Shown: positions 31,079 to 44,358, counted from the stretch's first letter. The stretch is DNA of 64,000 nucleotides from Apostichopus japonicus (GCF_037975245.1 NC_092569.1:33069668-33133667); one strand, 5' to 3'. The notes: generated from the sequence alone by a model not told the origin. A program made the numbers and translations.

Positions 31079-31715
31079 CACAAATATATATTTAACGCCG
31101 TTTCGAATTGTTTTGCAGCGGTATACTGTATGAAAAATACTTCCTTGTTGGGAGCAGGTGGTGGGTTTGGTGCACAATTAGGGCTATTTTGAATACCACA
31201 TCTTTTAGAGATGTGTCCAACATGATGAAAAAAAAAATGGAAAAAGAAAACCCTATAGTGTGTTATTGGTGATAATGTGTAGATGCACTATATATTAGTT
31301 CATACATTTGTATGGTGTAGAAGAGTCCATATAATGTGTATATTGTACACCGTAATGGATACATAGTGTATGGTATATGCTTGTTCATACGGTGTGTATA
31401 GAGTATACATAATTCATACAATGTGTATACTTTAGATTAGTTCATACAGAGCGTAAAATGTAGACTATACTTCACATTGTATATAATTCGTGCAGTGTGT
31501 ATATTGTATATACTATACCATACCTTGAATATAGTGAATACTATAACATACGGTGTGTATAGTGTGGACTAGGTAATACCTTCCATATTGTGTAGACTAG
31601 TCAATACAGTGTCTAAAGTGTAAACTATAGTTCACATCGGGTATAGTTTTTATAGTTTGTATCGTATAGATCAGATCATACCTTGAATATAGTGTAAACC
31701 AGTTCATACAGTGTG
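29553..31715. repeat. Segmental duplication Y, copy 1
   Basis: It matches 52527-54815 nearly base for base, starting at AAAAATCGACTTTTATCG. It contains a large hairpin and the start of a degenerate tandem repeat. Small open frames inside (for example 30120-30311) are conserved in both copies only because all of the DNA is. Confidence 0.85.
30967..31149. repeat. Inverted repeat with about 52-bp arms around a TA loop
   Basis: The left arm runs from AACAAGGAAGTATTTTTCAT to TCGAAACGGC. The right arm is its near-perfect reverse complement, and the loop of about 75 bases is mainly TA. The second copy (53949-54228) has the same arms with an enlarged TA loop. It resembles a small palindromic MITE. 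Confidence 0.75.
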
Positions 31716-31960
31716 CTTATTGTAGACTAGATCATGAATTGTATAGTGTAGACTAGTTAATGTAGTGTTTAACTTATATACTACATCATACAGTGCGTAA
31801 AGTGTACACTATTTCAAACAGTTTGAAAATTGTAGATTATTCCTTGCATGATTGATAGTGTAGTATAACTCATACAGTACATTTCACTGTTTACACGATA
31901 TAGGGTACCAGTTCATGCATGTTATAAAGTGCTGACTAGTCCAAGTAGTTCAATAACACT
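31265..31960. repeat. Degenerate tandem repeat (GTGTAGACTAGTTCATACA-like)
   Basis: About twenty imperfect units of roughly 30-35 bp around TAGTTCATACAGTGTGTATA. It is truncated in the second copy (54360-54815). Confidence 0.7.
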
Positions 31961-34900
31961 TCCATTCATCCAGTCGACACTTCTTGATTTTTTTCCTGCC
32001 AAAAAAAAAGCGTTGTAACGTAGCTAACGTAGCTTACTGAATATCGAAATGACATCTTAACCACAATCAGCAAAATCAGCATTCTGACTCTTTTTATCGA
32101 CTAGGTAGCCTGAACGTTGTTTAACACACCACTACAAAACCCTTGAACATGAACCATGCTAAATATAATATGCATTAAAAGCGACCAAAAAGCTAAAATA
32201 TATTAACAGTTATTGAATTTGCAATACCATTGCTGTCCTTGGACCTAGAGACACGCTATTCGTTAGCTATGCAATACGTGGTTTAAATGGTTTTATTGGA
32301 GCAAGGACAATTCAACATGATGCAACTGAAGCTTACTGTACTATTGACTAAAATCTCAGGATATAGATAGCTGTACATAATATAAAGTTGGATTGCGCAT
32401 GTCGAATAGTCTTCTTTACATACAAGCCTACGAATACTCTATATGCGCAGTACGTTTTGTATAAGCTGTTCAACTAATCATGTTTCAAATAAAACGATGG
32501 CATTAATGGACATCCATACTACTACGGTCATTCCAATGAGGTGTTGGTAACCCCTAAATGGGTACTCTGTGTCATTTGTCATCTTGCCCTTCATCGAATA
32601 TATTTCAGCGTGGCATTTCTTCAAACCCGAAATCATGGAGAATTTTTTCAAAGTTTGTTTAACTGTTTTGACGATTTGGAACTTGTTTGGAACAGAAATG
32701 GTAAGTATTTTAATTTTTTAATTTGTTTAAAAAAATATATGACTCTATTGAATATCTTCTGACTGTTTCAAGTTTTGAAAGCTAAGTCGCAACAATGTGC
32801 TGCTGCGCCAATCTTTTTAAAGTTAAATGTTAAGACAAACTGAGTGTTAGCATCTCAAACGAAATAGGTAAACACGGATTAAAATACTTAATGACATTCA
32901 GTAAGAAAGCCTTCAATTTAAATACTGAGTATTTTCAACTTCGCTAAAGGACAACTGTGTTTCGCCTTAAAACATAACGTTCTAACTGAATAATATATAC
33001 ATAACAACTTTCTTCTTTAAAAAGTGCTTCCATGTACAATTTTAAGAATAAAAGCCAATTATACATCTCAAATTTTTTTGTTACGCACCAATTTTTAATC
33101 AATAACGTTTCGTGATGTGGCCAGGTAAAAATATACTTTTTCATATTTCGAGTATACAGCTTTCCAATATCATGTACATAACGTCAGCGCACAAGGTTCC
33201 CCTCAAATATCCAACCCCACTGTTTAACCGTATACCAACACGTTACAACAATCCTTGATTACATCTTACAAATTATTGAGCTTTGATTCACATTTTTTTT
33301 TTAATTTTAGTTTAAATTCATGCTCCATATGCCATTCTTCTCTCTTCTAGAATAATAACTAAATTCGAAACAGTAACACTCAGTTATTTCAAGATTCATA
33401 ATTTCAAATATTTTTTTTTTTATAAATGCAATCATGCGATTCCCCTATCGAAACAGAGCTTTACTCTTTGTATGGGTAATATACAATATTCTCCTATGCA
33501 GTCTAAAGTTGAACAGATGTTTTATAAAGGCTTTGCTATTTTTACATAAACTGTATACGTATAACGTATAACTTGAGTCTAATCTGTACAAAGGCAATTT
33601 CCCTTGTCGGTTCTGTTATTTTGATATGATTTCCGAGCAGTTATGTTATTCATTGTCCCTTTTCAAGTTGTCGGTATTCAATTTTAAAGCAACATTGACG
33701 TTTGATAATCTAAAAACAAAGACAACATTTCTATGTCAAAATACCAGTACAAAGATAAATAAGTTAGCCTATATTTCAAATAGTAAACAGTATTATAGCT
33801 ACTGTGAACACAACTATAATGATATGGTACATTCTTTTAGTATGACATCTTAACTTTAGAAAAGTGGAAGGTTCCATTCTTTGTAATCAAATTTGAAGAC
33901 ATTTTCAGTTTAAGTTTGGTGATATCGCTGCAGCGAACTATCATCTAAACGCAAAATTTTGCAGCTCGAAAATGTATAAAGAGTGCCGAAATGGTTACAT
34001 CCTTCACATACTCATAGATATCAATTGTTAAGATATCATTATTTATGTAGCTATGTTTGGCAAACAGTCTGCAACAAACAATAACGATATTTGTTATATG
34101 TTGTATGATCATTCTTTTTAAACACATATTCAAGGAAACAAGGTTGATAAACATTAAAACTAACTGCTTTACATGTCAATCTAACTTAAAGAAATTTAAA
34201 AAGGTGATAGAAAAATAAATATATGGACGGGATTATTGCTGAATATCATAAACTTAGGTTACTCGAGTTTATTGCAGTACAAAATTAGCAAAGAAAAAAA
34301 GACTGCTACATGCAAACATTGACAATTACCTTTTTGTGAGTGCTACGTCTATTTTCAGACACTACTATATGACTTTAAATTGCTTTCACGAAAGAATGGT
34401 ATGCGATCATAAGAGATGTCTCTGGCGATTTTAGTGTCTAGCCAACGGTGTTTTCCTGATTCCATGTTTCTTTTCTCAACTATATTGTTAGTTGCTTCAA
34501 GTAAATATAATTTAGATACTTTTTGATATTGATTAATAGAACCGTTTGACCGCACATTCGCAAAGATACTAGATATTACGAGTAGAAAAACTTTAAGACA
34601 TGATGAAGTTTGTAAAAAAAAATCTATATCGCCTGCATTTTGAAGTGACAGTTAAATTAGATAGATTTCAAACTAGAGAGTATATGTATTTCCTCAATAA
34701 TTGAGTTATAAAGAGAAGTAATATAACTTAACCAAAAGTAACTGTGTGATAGCAACTCAGATTTAATGTCGTATTACAATACCAATGTAAGGGGGAATCG
34801 AAATGACGAAATACATTTAGAACGGCAAACTTAAATCTGAATTTATGAAATATCGTTACCAAACTGAAGATTTATATTTAAAAAAAAGGGTGCTCGTATT

Positions 34901-35479
34901 GCATTCATTCAAGAAATCAATTTAAATATTAAACAAAGAATTTACTTTCTTCTAAATACACATATGATCATTGTCCTATTGTTATGTCTGTTCTAATTCT
35001 TATGAGTTAAAATGAAATACCTATCAAGTATTGTTTGTCAAATTTGTGCGACATGTTTAACTATCTATCCCTTATTCACGTGTCGCGCTAGTATAAAATG
35101 TTCTTAAAAGTTAATCTAGTAAGTGAAATCGATTTTTGCGATGATAATAACAACTAGTAGTAATGTAAAAGCATTACTGAAAAAAATAACTACTGTGACA
35201 CGAACATGCTATTCAATCAAATAAACTGGAAGAGAAAAAAAAAGAAAGTCGATTTCAAATGCCATAGACGTTACTTATACGTATAAGTTGTTTTATAACT
35301 GATGTTTCTTTTATAAGATCTTACAAGTTGCCATTTTGGTACCTTTTAAACACTTTCTTCCAATCCTTCGAATAAATATAATTATAACAATTTAGATGTT
35401 AGCTATGGTTGGATCTTTAAATTTCAAAACCAACCATTAAAACTGATCAATGTGAAGGCTAAATGTGGATAAAAGCGAA
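31961..35479. other. Intergenic AT-rich stretch, no gene supported
   Basis: Only short, unconvincing frames. The corresponding DNA, from about 31715 on, is missing from the second array unit, where Y joins Z directly at 54815-54827. Confidence 0.5.
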
Positions 35480-38268
35480 TAATAGTTAGCCTCTTTGTAT
35501 AAAATCAGACACAATATAAACCTTCTAACAAGACCATTTTTAAGTAAGTTTGAAATCAAGTCAAACTACCAGTAATACAAAAAAAATTGTTTTAAAATCT
35601 TCATAAATGCCTTGTCAAAAAGTTAATTTCACTCAATTTCACCACAAATTTTAAAGTTTTTGTTTGGGGGGGGGGGGGTAAAGTTACAAATATAAGCCAT
35701 ATTCTGGATATACATTTTCATCAATCATGAAAATAAATAAAAGGACATAAAATATGTGCATAGGGACGTTTCAATGCGGAAACCATGTTTAACAATAAAA
35801 AAAAACTTATTTTTATTCTGCTTGTTGTCCTAAAATAATTTTAATGTTCAACACTAAATGAAAATTCATTCATACACACTTTTTTTTCTTTCTTAAATTC
35901 AAATTGGGATATAATCTGTAACAGTAACATCAATGCAGGAACAAGTGAGACAACATAATTGCAGAGAGACAATTTCCCACCGACAAATAAATTTCATTTC
36001 ATTTTGATCGAGAACAACCTACTTTCTACATAATCCAGTTTAACAACATTTAAATGACAATCTGCAATAATTTTTCTCCAAACTTTGGAATACAACAAGC
36101 TAGTTTATCGTGTAAAGAAATTAAAGGTTTATACATATGCTAAATACAAATATGATAGGCGTAGTCAGCGACGTTCACCCACACCCAACCCTTTTCGCTG
36201 GCCGTCATCACACCCTCCCACCTGACTCTCACCTTCCCTTCATGTTACCATGTGGCTGGTCGGTGGAGTACTGACCTTCACGTTCGTTTGTCGTTTTAAA
36301 GTAACATGTAAACTAATTCGGTAGGGCCTATACAAAAGGAAAATTTTCCTATGCCTCAAACAATATGGATAATAGACTTTAAAAAATTAAACAAATTCAT
36401 CAAATCTGTTACACTGTATCTAAATGTCGCTTTACTAGCACATGTTAGAAAAACTAGAAAGTATATCATAACACTTAACAACTCCATACATGGTAATAAT
36501 TCGCTTGAAACACTTTCGATTCACTCATTTGTTGAAAGATACCTAATTAAATTCCTCCATATGATATTTTGTGGCTATCGTTCGAACGAGCAACATATTC
36601 AAGAAAAACACGACTTGTGACAATCAAATTACTGCGATAAACACAATGAAAAATGCAGATAGAACAGTATAACGTCTCACACAGTCTAAGTCATTGCTTC
36701 CTCAAAAGCGTTATCGGCATAAAATAGCTAATTTGGCTATATCCCAAAATATTCGCCTTTGACCGCGTCAATCTCTTTGTAACAATGGTACATAGTGTAC
36801 CACTAGGGGAGCTAATATCGAAATTCGTAATTATTTCGATTCTATTGATTTTATTTTTCATGACTTAAGTTAAAGGTGATTTGATATTCTCGTATAAAAG
36901 GAACATATTCTTCTCCAAACCGTGATAAAGTAAATCTTGACATAATGAACGTGTTAAAGCTATAATGACAAGATGACCCGTGTGCAGACGTTGTTTTAAA
37001 AAATCAAACATTTGATGGAGACAAAATTATATCAAAGAACTGTTGAAATTTCAGGAAAGAACTAAAGCGTGTCCCTTTGTTTATTCAGAGAGTTGTCTAA
37101 ATTCACTTCATCTCCTGGAAATGCTATACACTATTTTTGTCTTGACAGATAACATCATATTTCATAACAGTTAAACTCCCATATACTCGTCTGTTCTGAA
37201 ATATCAGTATTCGGAATTTACCAAACAAGAAAAATGTAAATGGTTAAGTTGCTAAAGATCATTCTTACTGTAACAAGTTTAAAGCCGACGAATTGTACAA
37301 CATAAGGCAAAACAATTACAGAATTGTATTTATTGAATGTCTTGGTCTGAAAGGAAGAAAACATTTCTTATTTCTTTGAAATCTTCCTCATTATTGTTTG
37401 TCCATTTTCGGATAAAATTCTTTATCTCTTGCAATTTTCATCATTATCATGCTATAGAAGACAAATTTTAATGTTAAGTTTTCTATTATTTTTTTTATAC
37501 CACGTACATTTGTAGAATTAGCGTTTAACTAGGTTGTCCTATATTCTCTAGTTCATAACGTACTGCTATATTGTAATAAATTTTAACTTTTAATGTTGTG
37601 AAATTTGCAATCAACTGAAAAACAATTAAGACAAAAATTATCGCAGACTATGTTTTTACTATTTTACGCCTTATAGTTTAATACAACATATGAATCCCCC
37701 TCAATCTCGTGCCTTAATAATTTGAATGGAGGTTTTTATTTAGTAAGATATACAAGTCTGTGAAGAAGAACTTACCTTACATTTAAAATGACACCTTTTA
37801 AATCTCAGAGTTACCATTTGCTAAGTAATGATCAAGACACGGTAATCATATTCCAACAAGAATAGCTGGGACGATATAAAAGATCCGTCCGTTTAATAAA
37901 GGACTGTTAAACACAAATGCGTTACATGTCATGTCTGAAATGTTCTGTCAAAATATCACTTGAACAAAGAACATCTGTCTTCAATGAGCAACTAAGTTTA
38001 ATTAAGGAAGCAGCCGGCTATTGCCTTTGTCCTTTAAGGTTAGCTTACATATCTAATCCCGGAAAATGCCATTAATCTAATGTTTCCTGGATGGAAGTGG
38101 TAATATGAAGTTCAGTTCTGTTTTTATTGACTTGCAGACTAGATATTAATTTCAGTAGAAGACTAACGAAACAACCACTGCCTTAAACTAAAACAAATCG
38201 GACCAGGTTGCCTAAATGTTGTTTCTTCCGATCGAACAGATTCATTTGATCCTTCTTTTATTACGCAG
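35480..38268. repeat. Segmental duplication Z, copy 1 (upstream of gene B)
   Basis: It matches 54827-57624 closely and is continuous with the gene B/C homology. It should contain the promoter and first exon of gene B. No open frame in it looks like a gene. Confidence 0.8.
37875..37882 (+). promoter_or_regulatory. TATA-box candidate upstream of gene B
   Basis: TATAAAAG sits in a block kept in genes B and C (AGCT(G/A)GGACGATATAAAAG). It lies about 390 bp before the first exon found. The initiation site was not determined. Confidence 0.35.
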
Positions 38269-38299
38269 GTCATCGTCAGTGCCGAGGTACGGTCTTCAG
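38269..38299 (+). CDS. Gene B exon 1 of those found: end of signal peptide
   Basis: This 31-nt exon sits between ttacgcag and GTAGGT and encodes VIVSAEVRSSG, phase 0 to 1. Reading back through the acceptor would stay open in B but meets a stop in gene C. That supports a real splice site rather than a longer exon. Confidence 0.65.
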
Positions 38300-41200
38300 G
38301 TAGGTGTAGTAGTTATGCCATCCGACTTACCTTATTATGACAAGTAACCTCTGTGAGTTATATCAGCTATGTATTATAAATGTTAACAGTAAGTTGGCCT
38401 GCTGAATGGCTAAAACATTGGCTCTTCATAGTGTTTGCTCTAAATGTGTGTTTTTCAATCGTGTCAACATTTCCGAACATTTATTATGAGATTGATTTTC
38501 TCTGAGTCGCGTATTTTTGGTCTCTTCACACCCTACGTGCTACATCGATATTTTCTCAGGTACGCTAAAAAAATGGGATTGGACTGTCTTCATTAGTCTT
38601 TGATCTCACTTGGATAAGACTGATAACTACGGAAGTTTGATGAAAACTAAATTCAAGTTATTTGGTTTTTGAATATTTTATTGCAGGCTGAAAACTAATC
38701 AAAGCTAATGATTCAAACCAGTTACATCTGAGAATTCAATAACGATTACCGTATATAATTTTAGTCGCGAAATATTCTCCTATATTGCAGTTGAGTAATA
38801 GTTGGCATTTAAACTGATGTATAACCTTAACTCTTATGTAACGAAACTAGTTCTCTAACAATTGGCTGAGAATCTAAGGCAATACTTTCGTTAACTGAAA
38901 TGATTTTTCATTCCCAATAAAATGTTAACTTTGTTTTACTTTCCATACAGGTTCTTCATACTTTGTTTTTCAACAACCTGCGTATCCGAGAGATTGCAAA
39001 GAAGTATCGAATGCATGTTCCCCTACCCACAATGCATCTGGAGTGTACCTTATTAAACCAGATGGCCATCCGGAACCGTTTGAGGCTTACTGTGATAATG
39101 ATCTTGATACTGGTGGTTGGACGGTATGGCTGATTACTTGATGTTTCCTTTCAACTTGAAATAGATATGTAAAAAATTACTTTTTTACAATTTTGCATAC
39201 AGTAATATATAGCGGTGTAATAAAAATCGTTATTTCAAATAGAATCTTGATATTTGTTATTGAAGCTAGTGTTTAAATCAATGTTATATATTTTGAAATT
39301 TAAGAACAGTGTAGTTCTTCTTCCAAGTAAACAGTAAACTTCTAGCCCACACATTATAAACTTAAGTTAGAAATATAAGTTCTTATTTCGGTGTAATAAT
39401 TGTTAGCAACAAATCGCATTGCAGCCTAAGGGAACGAATATACATATTAATCACGTCCCGGTTAACGCTTAACTTTTTGATATTCGTTGTAGGTATTACA
39501 GCGAAGAAGATTGGATTCTGTAAATTTTAATAGAAGTTGGAAAAACTTTAGAAATGGCTTTGGCTTTCTAGGGAGTCAGTTTTGGATCGGAAATGAGAAA
39601 ATTGCCGTCTTAACAAATCAAAAGCGATACCAACTGCGAATGGACTTTGAGAATGTTGCTGGAGAAACTTACTATGTAACATACGACGAGTTTCGTATCT
39701 CAGATGAATGGGGGAAATATTATATATCAAGTTTAGGTACATTCCTAATATCAGATGGTAAGTGTCTTTTACATTCTTATTCAATATAAAGCAAAATAAT
39801 AAGAATATCATTTATGTCAAAAGTAAACGTGCATAAACTGAAAGGTGTATTCTAAGAACGAATTGATCTTTTGGAGGTAGACTTTACATGTCAATTATCT
39901 TTTCTTAGTTTGAAGAAACTGCTACAATACATATCGTACAAGTATACATATAGTAAATCAGCGAGTACAATGACGATACAACACATATAGTAGCGATAAC
40001 AGTATAATCATATGATTGCGAGTACAAGCTCAAAGCGCGAGAGTAAATACTTAATCTTGCATTAGTATCTATACTACATTTCCAAAATGCCTCCATAAGT
40101 TAAAGTGTGATTACGCACTCACTACAAGACTGCTTCGTACTCAACACTAACATTGGCTCCGACCGTATGTACCGTTTGTACAACAGAACGCTTACACTGA
40201 AAACAGGAACGTCTCCCAGTTTCATCAGCACAACCAACGCAAACGAAATTTGGAAGTTTCTATTAATTGTCATTTTTGTCAGAGAGCAGTATACTTTCAC
40301 CGAGAGAAACCGTGTAACAAAAGCTATGACTATCTGGCTTCAGTTGTACAACAAATGATGGGGTGTTATCTCGTAATGTTCAATAACTATTAATATAAAT
40401 GTGACAAAGGAACGGTCACTGCGTGATTTTAAATGTTCTGAAGTCATTCAAACTGCTTCTGAAAGTGTGTTACTTTCCTTTAACCTTCTGACAGCCAACT
40501 ATTGAAGTATTGAAAAAAACATTTTCTTTGGCACTTGTCATATTCGTTGTGTCTGTATCAGGTTACTTTTATTTACCCTTTTTTCCCTTTCCTGTTGTCT
40601 AGAATTAAAAATTGAATGGTGTCCAGCTAATGAGATATTTAGCAATGAGACATGTGAGAGGACTTGTGAAGACCCCGATACTTGCATCTCGGCTACCTCT
40701 CGCACAGAATCAGAGCAATGTGTTTGCATCGGCGATTATCTGATAGAGCAAGGACAATGCATCCCTCTCAACCAATGCAACTGCTTCGTTGATGAAAAAG
40801 GAAGTGTATTAGGGGTCAGTACGGTTCTTTCAGGACTTTTTTAAGCTTTACTCTTACTTCATTGTCCATATCATTCGAAGAAAATCTTCTACTATATAAA
40901 CTTGTTGATTATCACATTACATTTACAGATAACCGAGTAGCGCTCACATCGCGGTTGGGAAAGGGGCATAAACCCCACCCTCCGTCGGGTTTGCCTTCTG
41001 GCAAAACTGTCAGTCAGGAACGTATTACATTAATCAGGAAGATCAGACATACGAGTTTGCATCCCCTTATAAACCAAAAAACAAAATTCATGGATACTTC
41101 ATACCATAGTCTTGCGGTTACAACTAATTGTAGGCCTCATGTTAAGTCGCAATAAGCCGTTGAATGCAACATTTGACGGCTACCTTTGTTCTTGATAGCG

Positions 41201-41691
41201 GATCCCTAGGCCCCCTACATCGGAGTTGGTTTAAAAAAAACCATAAACTTGTTTAACATTGGTCATCCATCGTTGAAATCCTGTTCATTTCCAGGGAAAA
41301 TTTGTGACAAATAATTTATTTACTATTTTTTTTTCTGAATATCTTAAATTAGGAGGGCAAGTTTTACATCAATTCACGATGTACACGAAATTCAACTTGT
41401 AGGAACAACCGTCTTATAGATGAGAGTTACCAGTGTAGTGATGACGCAACCTGTGATGAGAGGAACGATGTCCGTAAATGTTACTGTAATGATGGCTACG
41501 AAGGGGACGGAGTGACGTGCACCCTCGAGGTGGTCCCAAAAGATTGCTACGAGCTTTATGTTTCCGGTACACTCAGTGATGGAGTTTACACCATTTACCC
41601 TGATGGTTGGCCAAGCGGCATTCAGGTTTACTGTGAGATGGAAAGTAACGGAGGAGGATGGACAGTGAGTAATGCAAACAAGGCTGTAAAC

Positions 41692-41760
<69 letters not shown>

Positions 41761-44068
41761 TCTTATATTAATCTTTATTAACTTTTCTACGGCTTTGGAT
41801 GTCATACCCTTAAGGATTAGTAGATGAAACAATTGGATTACCTTTTTGTTTTCATTTCATAGGTTTTCCAGCGACGATCGAGTGCCTCCGTTGACTTTTA
41901 TCTTGGTTGGTTGGACTACAAGAACGGTTTTGGTAATAAGAATCATGACCACTGGCTAGGTAATAAATATATCCACTCTATGACCAATCAGAAAACGTAC
42001 CAGCTTCGTATTGATCTAAGGGATTCCGCTTCATCATCGAAATACGCCGTCTATTCGACTTTTAGCATTACTGACGAGGCAGACAAGTATCGACTATCAG
42101 TTGGATCACACAGTGGAAATACAGGTAAGTAGTTGACATTCTAATCATTGACGTATACATAAATGTGGACCAATTACGTCAATTAAAAGAATCGTCTTGA
42201 CCCCCCCCAAAAAAAAAGAAAAAAAAAGAAAAACATGCCAACCATGGATGATAAGTGACGTGCTCCCCTATAGCAACTAATTCTTGTAGTACTCCTTGAA
42301 TGTGCATTCTACATCAACTAACGTCTTGATCTCATAGCTACCGCATTCCTGGCTAAATGATATATGTTTTCAATGTTCACAGCAATTTTCAATTCCAAAC
42401 ATTGCTAATTTCATTCAAACGTTTGAACTACCGTTGGAACGCACGTAGGTTTCCAAGAATATACAATGCGAATAGACATAAGAAGCAGACGATAAGATTC
42501 GCTGTTCATTGGCAACACAGGACTCCTTGTCGTGTTTGCACGTAACAGGCACCAAACCTGATAGGAGTGACCGTCATACGCAATATATAAGACTATTACA
42601 GTAGATGTTCTAATATTAGCTACAACATTTATAGTCAATTCACTTTATGTCAGTTATATTCTTCATTTAAACTTATTTATCTCATGATCTTTCATGTGTC
42701 TGGTGTAATCTACGTTTAAACTCCAACATGGAAGCTCAGGTTGAAAAATCTAAAGATTACATTATGCTGTAAAAATTAGGTAAAAAATTGAACAATCGAT
42801 GACAATTAACACGGACCCTTCTTGCCATTCCTTGTAAAACAGGGACCTTTGATTACTCAGGATTGGATCTTTAAATGGTACCCTTGCTTTCCTAACTTGA
42901 AGGATATATTTAGGTACCTCATACAGCCCCCGCCCTCCCCCCACCTTCCCTCCACCTTCTGGCTCAGATTCGAAGAAAGCCTAAGAAAGCCTAAGCCTAA
43001 GCCAGAAGTGAACATTCGGTTATGCTAACTAAATTACACATAATAGTTTTCAAGAAATATACGACTTGATACTGGCACACACAAGAAATCTATAACTCGA
43101 GTTTTGATAGTATAGGAGACTAATCAGATGGGGACTTAGAAATAAGAATCAACTAAAAGAATGAATGAAGAGTATTGCCAATAAATGCCGGTAAATAAAT
43201 GTAAAATAAGAGCGATATTAGCGACTCTATAGTAACTAAAACCCTGGCAATTGCTTTGAGTAGTTTCTCCATCTGTATGTGGCTCTAATTGTGGCACTGT
43301 ATTTCAAACGGGATAATTACAAAATTGTATGAACGTACATAATATACAAATATAATGAAAAAATATTATAGTAAAAAAATGTCGATAAATATAACATAAA
43401 GAGCGATATTAACAACACTAGTAACCAAACTCTAGTTTAGTTTCCCCATTTGTATGTGGCTCGTGCTGTGGCATTGTATTTCAAACGAAACAAAAACAAA
43501 ATTGTATAATAACTTCCTTGCAAAGACAAAATACCTACTAATTGTATCGTAAATGTTCAATACACGCACACACACAAAAAACAAAATACGCGGAACTGAC
43601 GTTTTCATCTTGGTAAGACAAAAACGCACTGCCCTCTAACTTGTATCCGATGTTGGATTCGTTCAAAGTTTATAAACTGATCGGTTCATTTACTCTTTCT
43701 TGTTTGTTGCAGGCTATGATAGTTTGTCTGGTAGCAACAATAAACAATTCAGTACAAAAGACCAGGATAACGATGGATGGAGCAGCTACCGCTGTGCTGA
43801 GAGACACAGAGGAGCCTGGTGGTTCTATGAATATTATCACTGTAGGAAATATAGTTCTGCTTCTTATTGTCGGTCTTATTGTCAGTATAGTTATTATTGC
43901 TATTATTTTCCCGATGGCAGCGACAACTGCGCTTATTGCGCTCTTTCTAACCTCAACGGAGACTACGACGGCTCTACTCGAGGAACGCACATGTTCTGGT
44001 ATAGTTATAGTTTGAACAGTTATGGATGCAGCCTGCAATACACAGATATGAAAATACGGCCGGTGTAG
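38269..44068 (+). CDS. Gene B: partial FReD - TIL - VWC/EGF-like - FReD secreted lectin
   Basis: This has the same seven-exon structure as gene A: 38269-38299, 38951-39123, 39493-39757, 40603-40814, 41353-41664, 41863-42124 and 43713-44068. They join in phase to 1611 nt, or 536 residues plus stop, again without a located first exon. All splice sites are GT-AG and the frame is open, so the gene looks functional. It differs from A by scattered substitutions and mainly by the C-terminal insertion (41 against 47 residues). The intron between exons 5 and 6 is only 198 bp against 968 bp in A, apparently through collapse of (TA)n tracts. A TATA-like TATAAAAG lies about 390 bp upstream of the first exon found. 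An AATAAA lies about 290 bp after the stop. Confidence 0.85.
38951..39123 (+). CDS. Gene B exon: first FReD, N-terminal part
   Basis: It is homologous to 10484-10656, with the same length, phases and splice sites. The main differences from A are SPTHNASG in place of SSTNNTSG. The FReD Cys pair and GGWT are kept. Confidence 0.85.
39493..39757 (+). CDS. Gene B exon: first FReD, middle part
   Basis: It is homologous to 11002-11266: VLQRRRLDSVNFNRSWKNF, FGFLGSQFWIGNEKI and YYVTYDEFRISDEWGKY. Phase 0 to 1, donor GTAAGT. As in gene A, no C-terminal FReD exon follows before the TIL exon. Confidence 0.85.
40603..40814 (+). CDS. Gene B exon: TIL domain
   Basis: It is homologous to 12503-12714 with all nine cysteines kept (EWCPANE, ETCERTCEDPDTC, NQCNC). 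The ATG that could start a signal peptide just upstream in A and C is ATT here. In this copy only the long transcript model can use the exon. Confidence 0.85.
41353..41664 (+). CDS. Gene B exon: VWC/EGF-like module plus start of complete FReD
   Basis: It is homologous to 13255-13566, phase 0 to 0, donor GTGAGT. EGKFYINSRC opens it, the EGF-like part ends CYCNDGYEGDGVTC, and the FReD starts at PKDCYELY. All cysteines of copy A are kept. Confidence 0.88.
41693..41757. repeat. (TA)n microsatellite in gene B intron 5
   Basis: A single 65-bp TA tract joins sequence equivalent to both sides of the TA-rich middle of the gene A intron. Confidence 0.95.
41863..42124 (+). CDS. Gene B exon: complete FReD, middle part
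   Basis: It is homologous to 14535-14796 with the same phases and splice sites. It keeps VFQRR, DYKNGFGNKNHDHWLGN, YQLRIDL and ITDEADKYRLSV. It reads SSSKYAVY where gene A has SSSYYAVY. Confidence 0.92.
43713..44068 (+). CDS. Gene B last coding exon: FReD C-terminus with 41-residue Tyr/Cys-rich insertion
   Basis: It is entered in phase 1 after tgttgcag and stops at TAG 44066-44068. It has the same calcium-site run and RHRGAWW as gene A. A 41-residue insertion with six Cys follows (HCRKYSSASYCRSYC, then YSYYCYYFPDG), then SNLNGDYDG and MKIRPV. The DNA of the insertion aligns poorly with A over about 70 bases, although both flanks are nearly identical. The run of six TAT codons in A is absent. 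Confidence 0.92.
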
Positions 44069-44352
44069 ACAAAACACCCTATAACACAGTGTCCAACAGT
44101 GCATGCTTTACTTAGAAAGTAGGGAGAGATCCATACAGATCTTCGAGTGTCGGAAACCAGGACGGGCTGAAGACAAGAAAAAAAGCAGAAAATGCAACAA
44201 ATATTCCAACCAGAGCAATTCGACAAATAATTCATTTTTAAGGAATGAGAAGATTTATAGCAATTATTGAAATCAATGTCAAATTGTAAATGTTAACAAG
44301 GTTACTGTTGTTTAATAGTTTACAATTGATTATTGTATGAGTCTCACAAAAG

Positions 44353-44358
44353 AATAAA
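44353..44358 (+). promoter_or_regulatory. Candidate polyadenylation signal, gene B
   Basis: AATAAA about 290 bp after the gene B stop, in the same context as the gene A signal. Confidence 0.5.
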
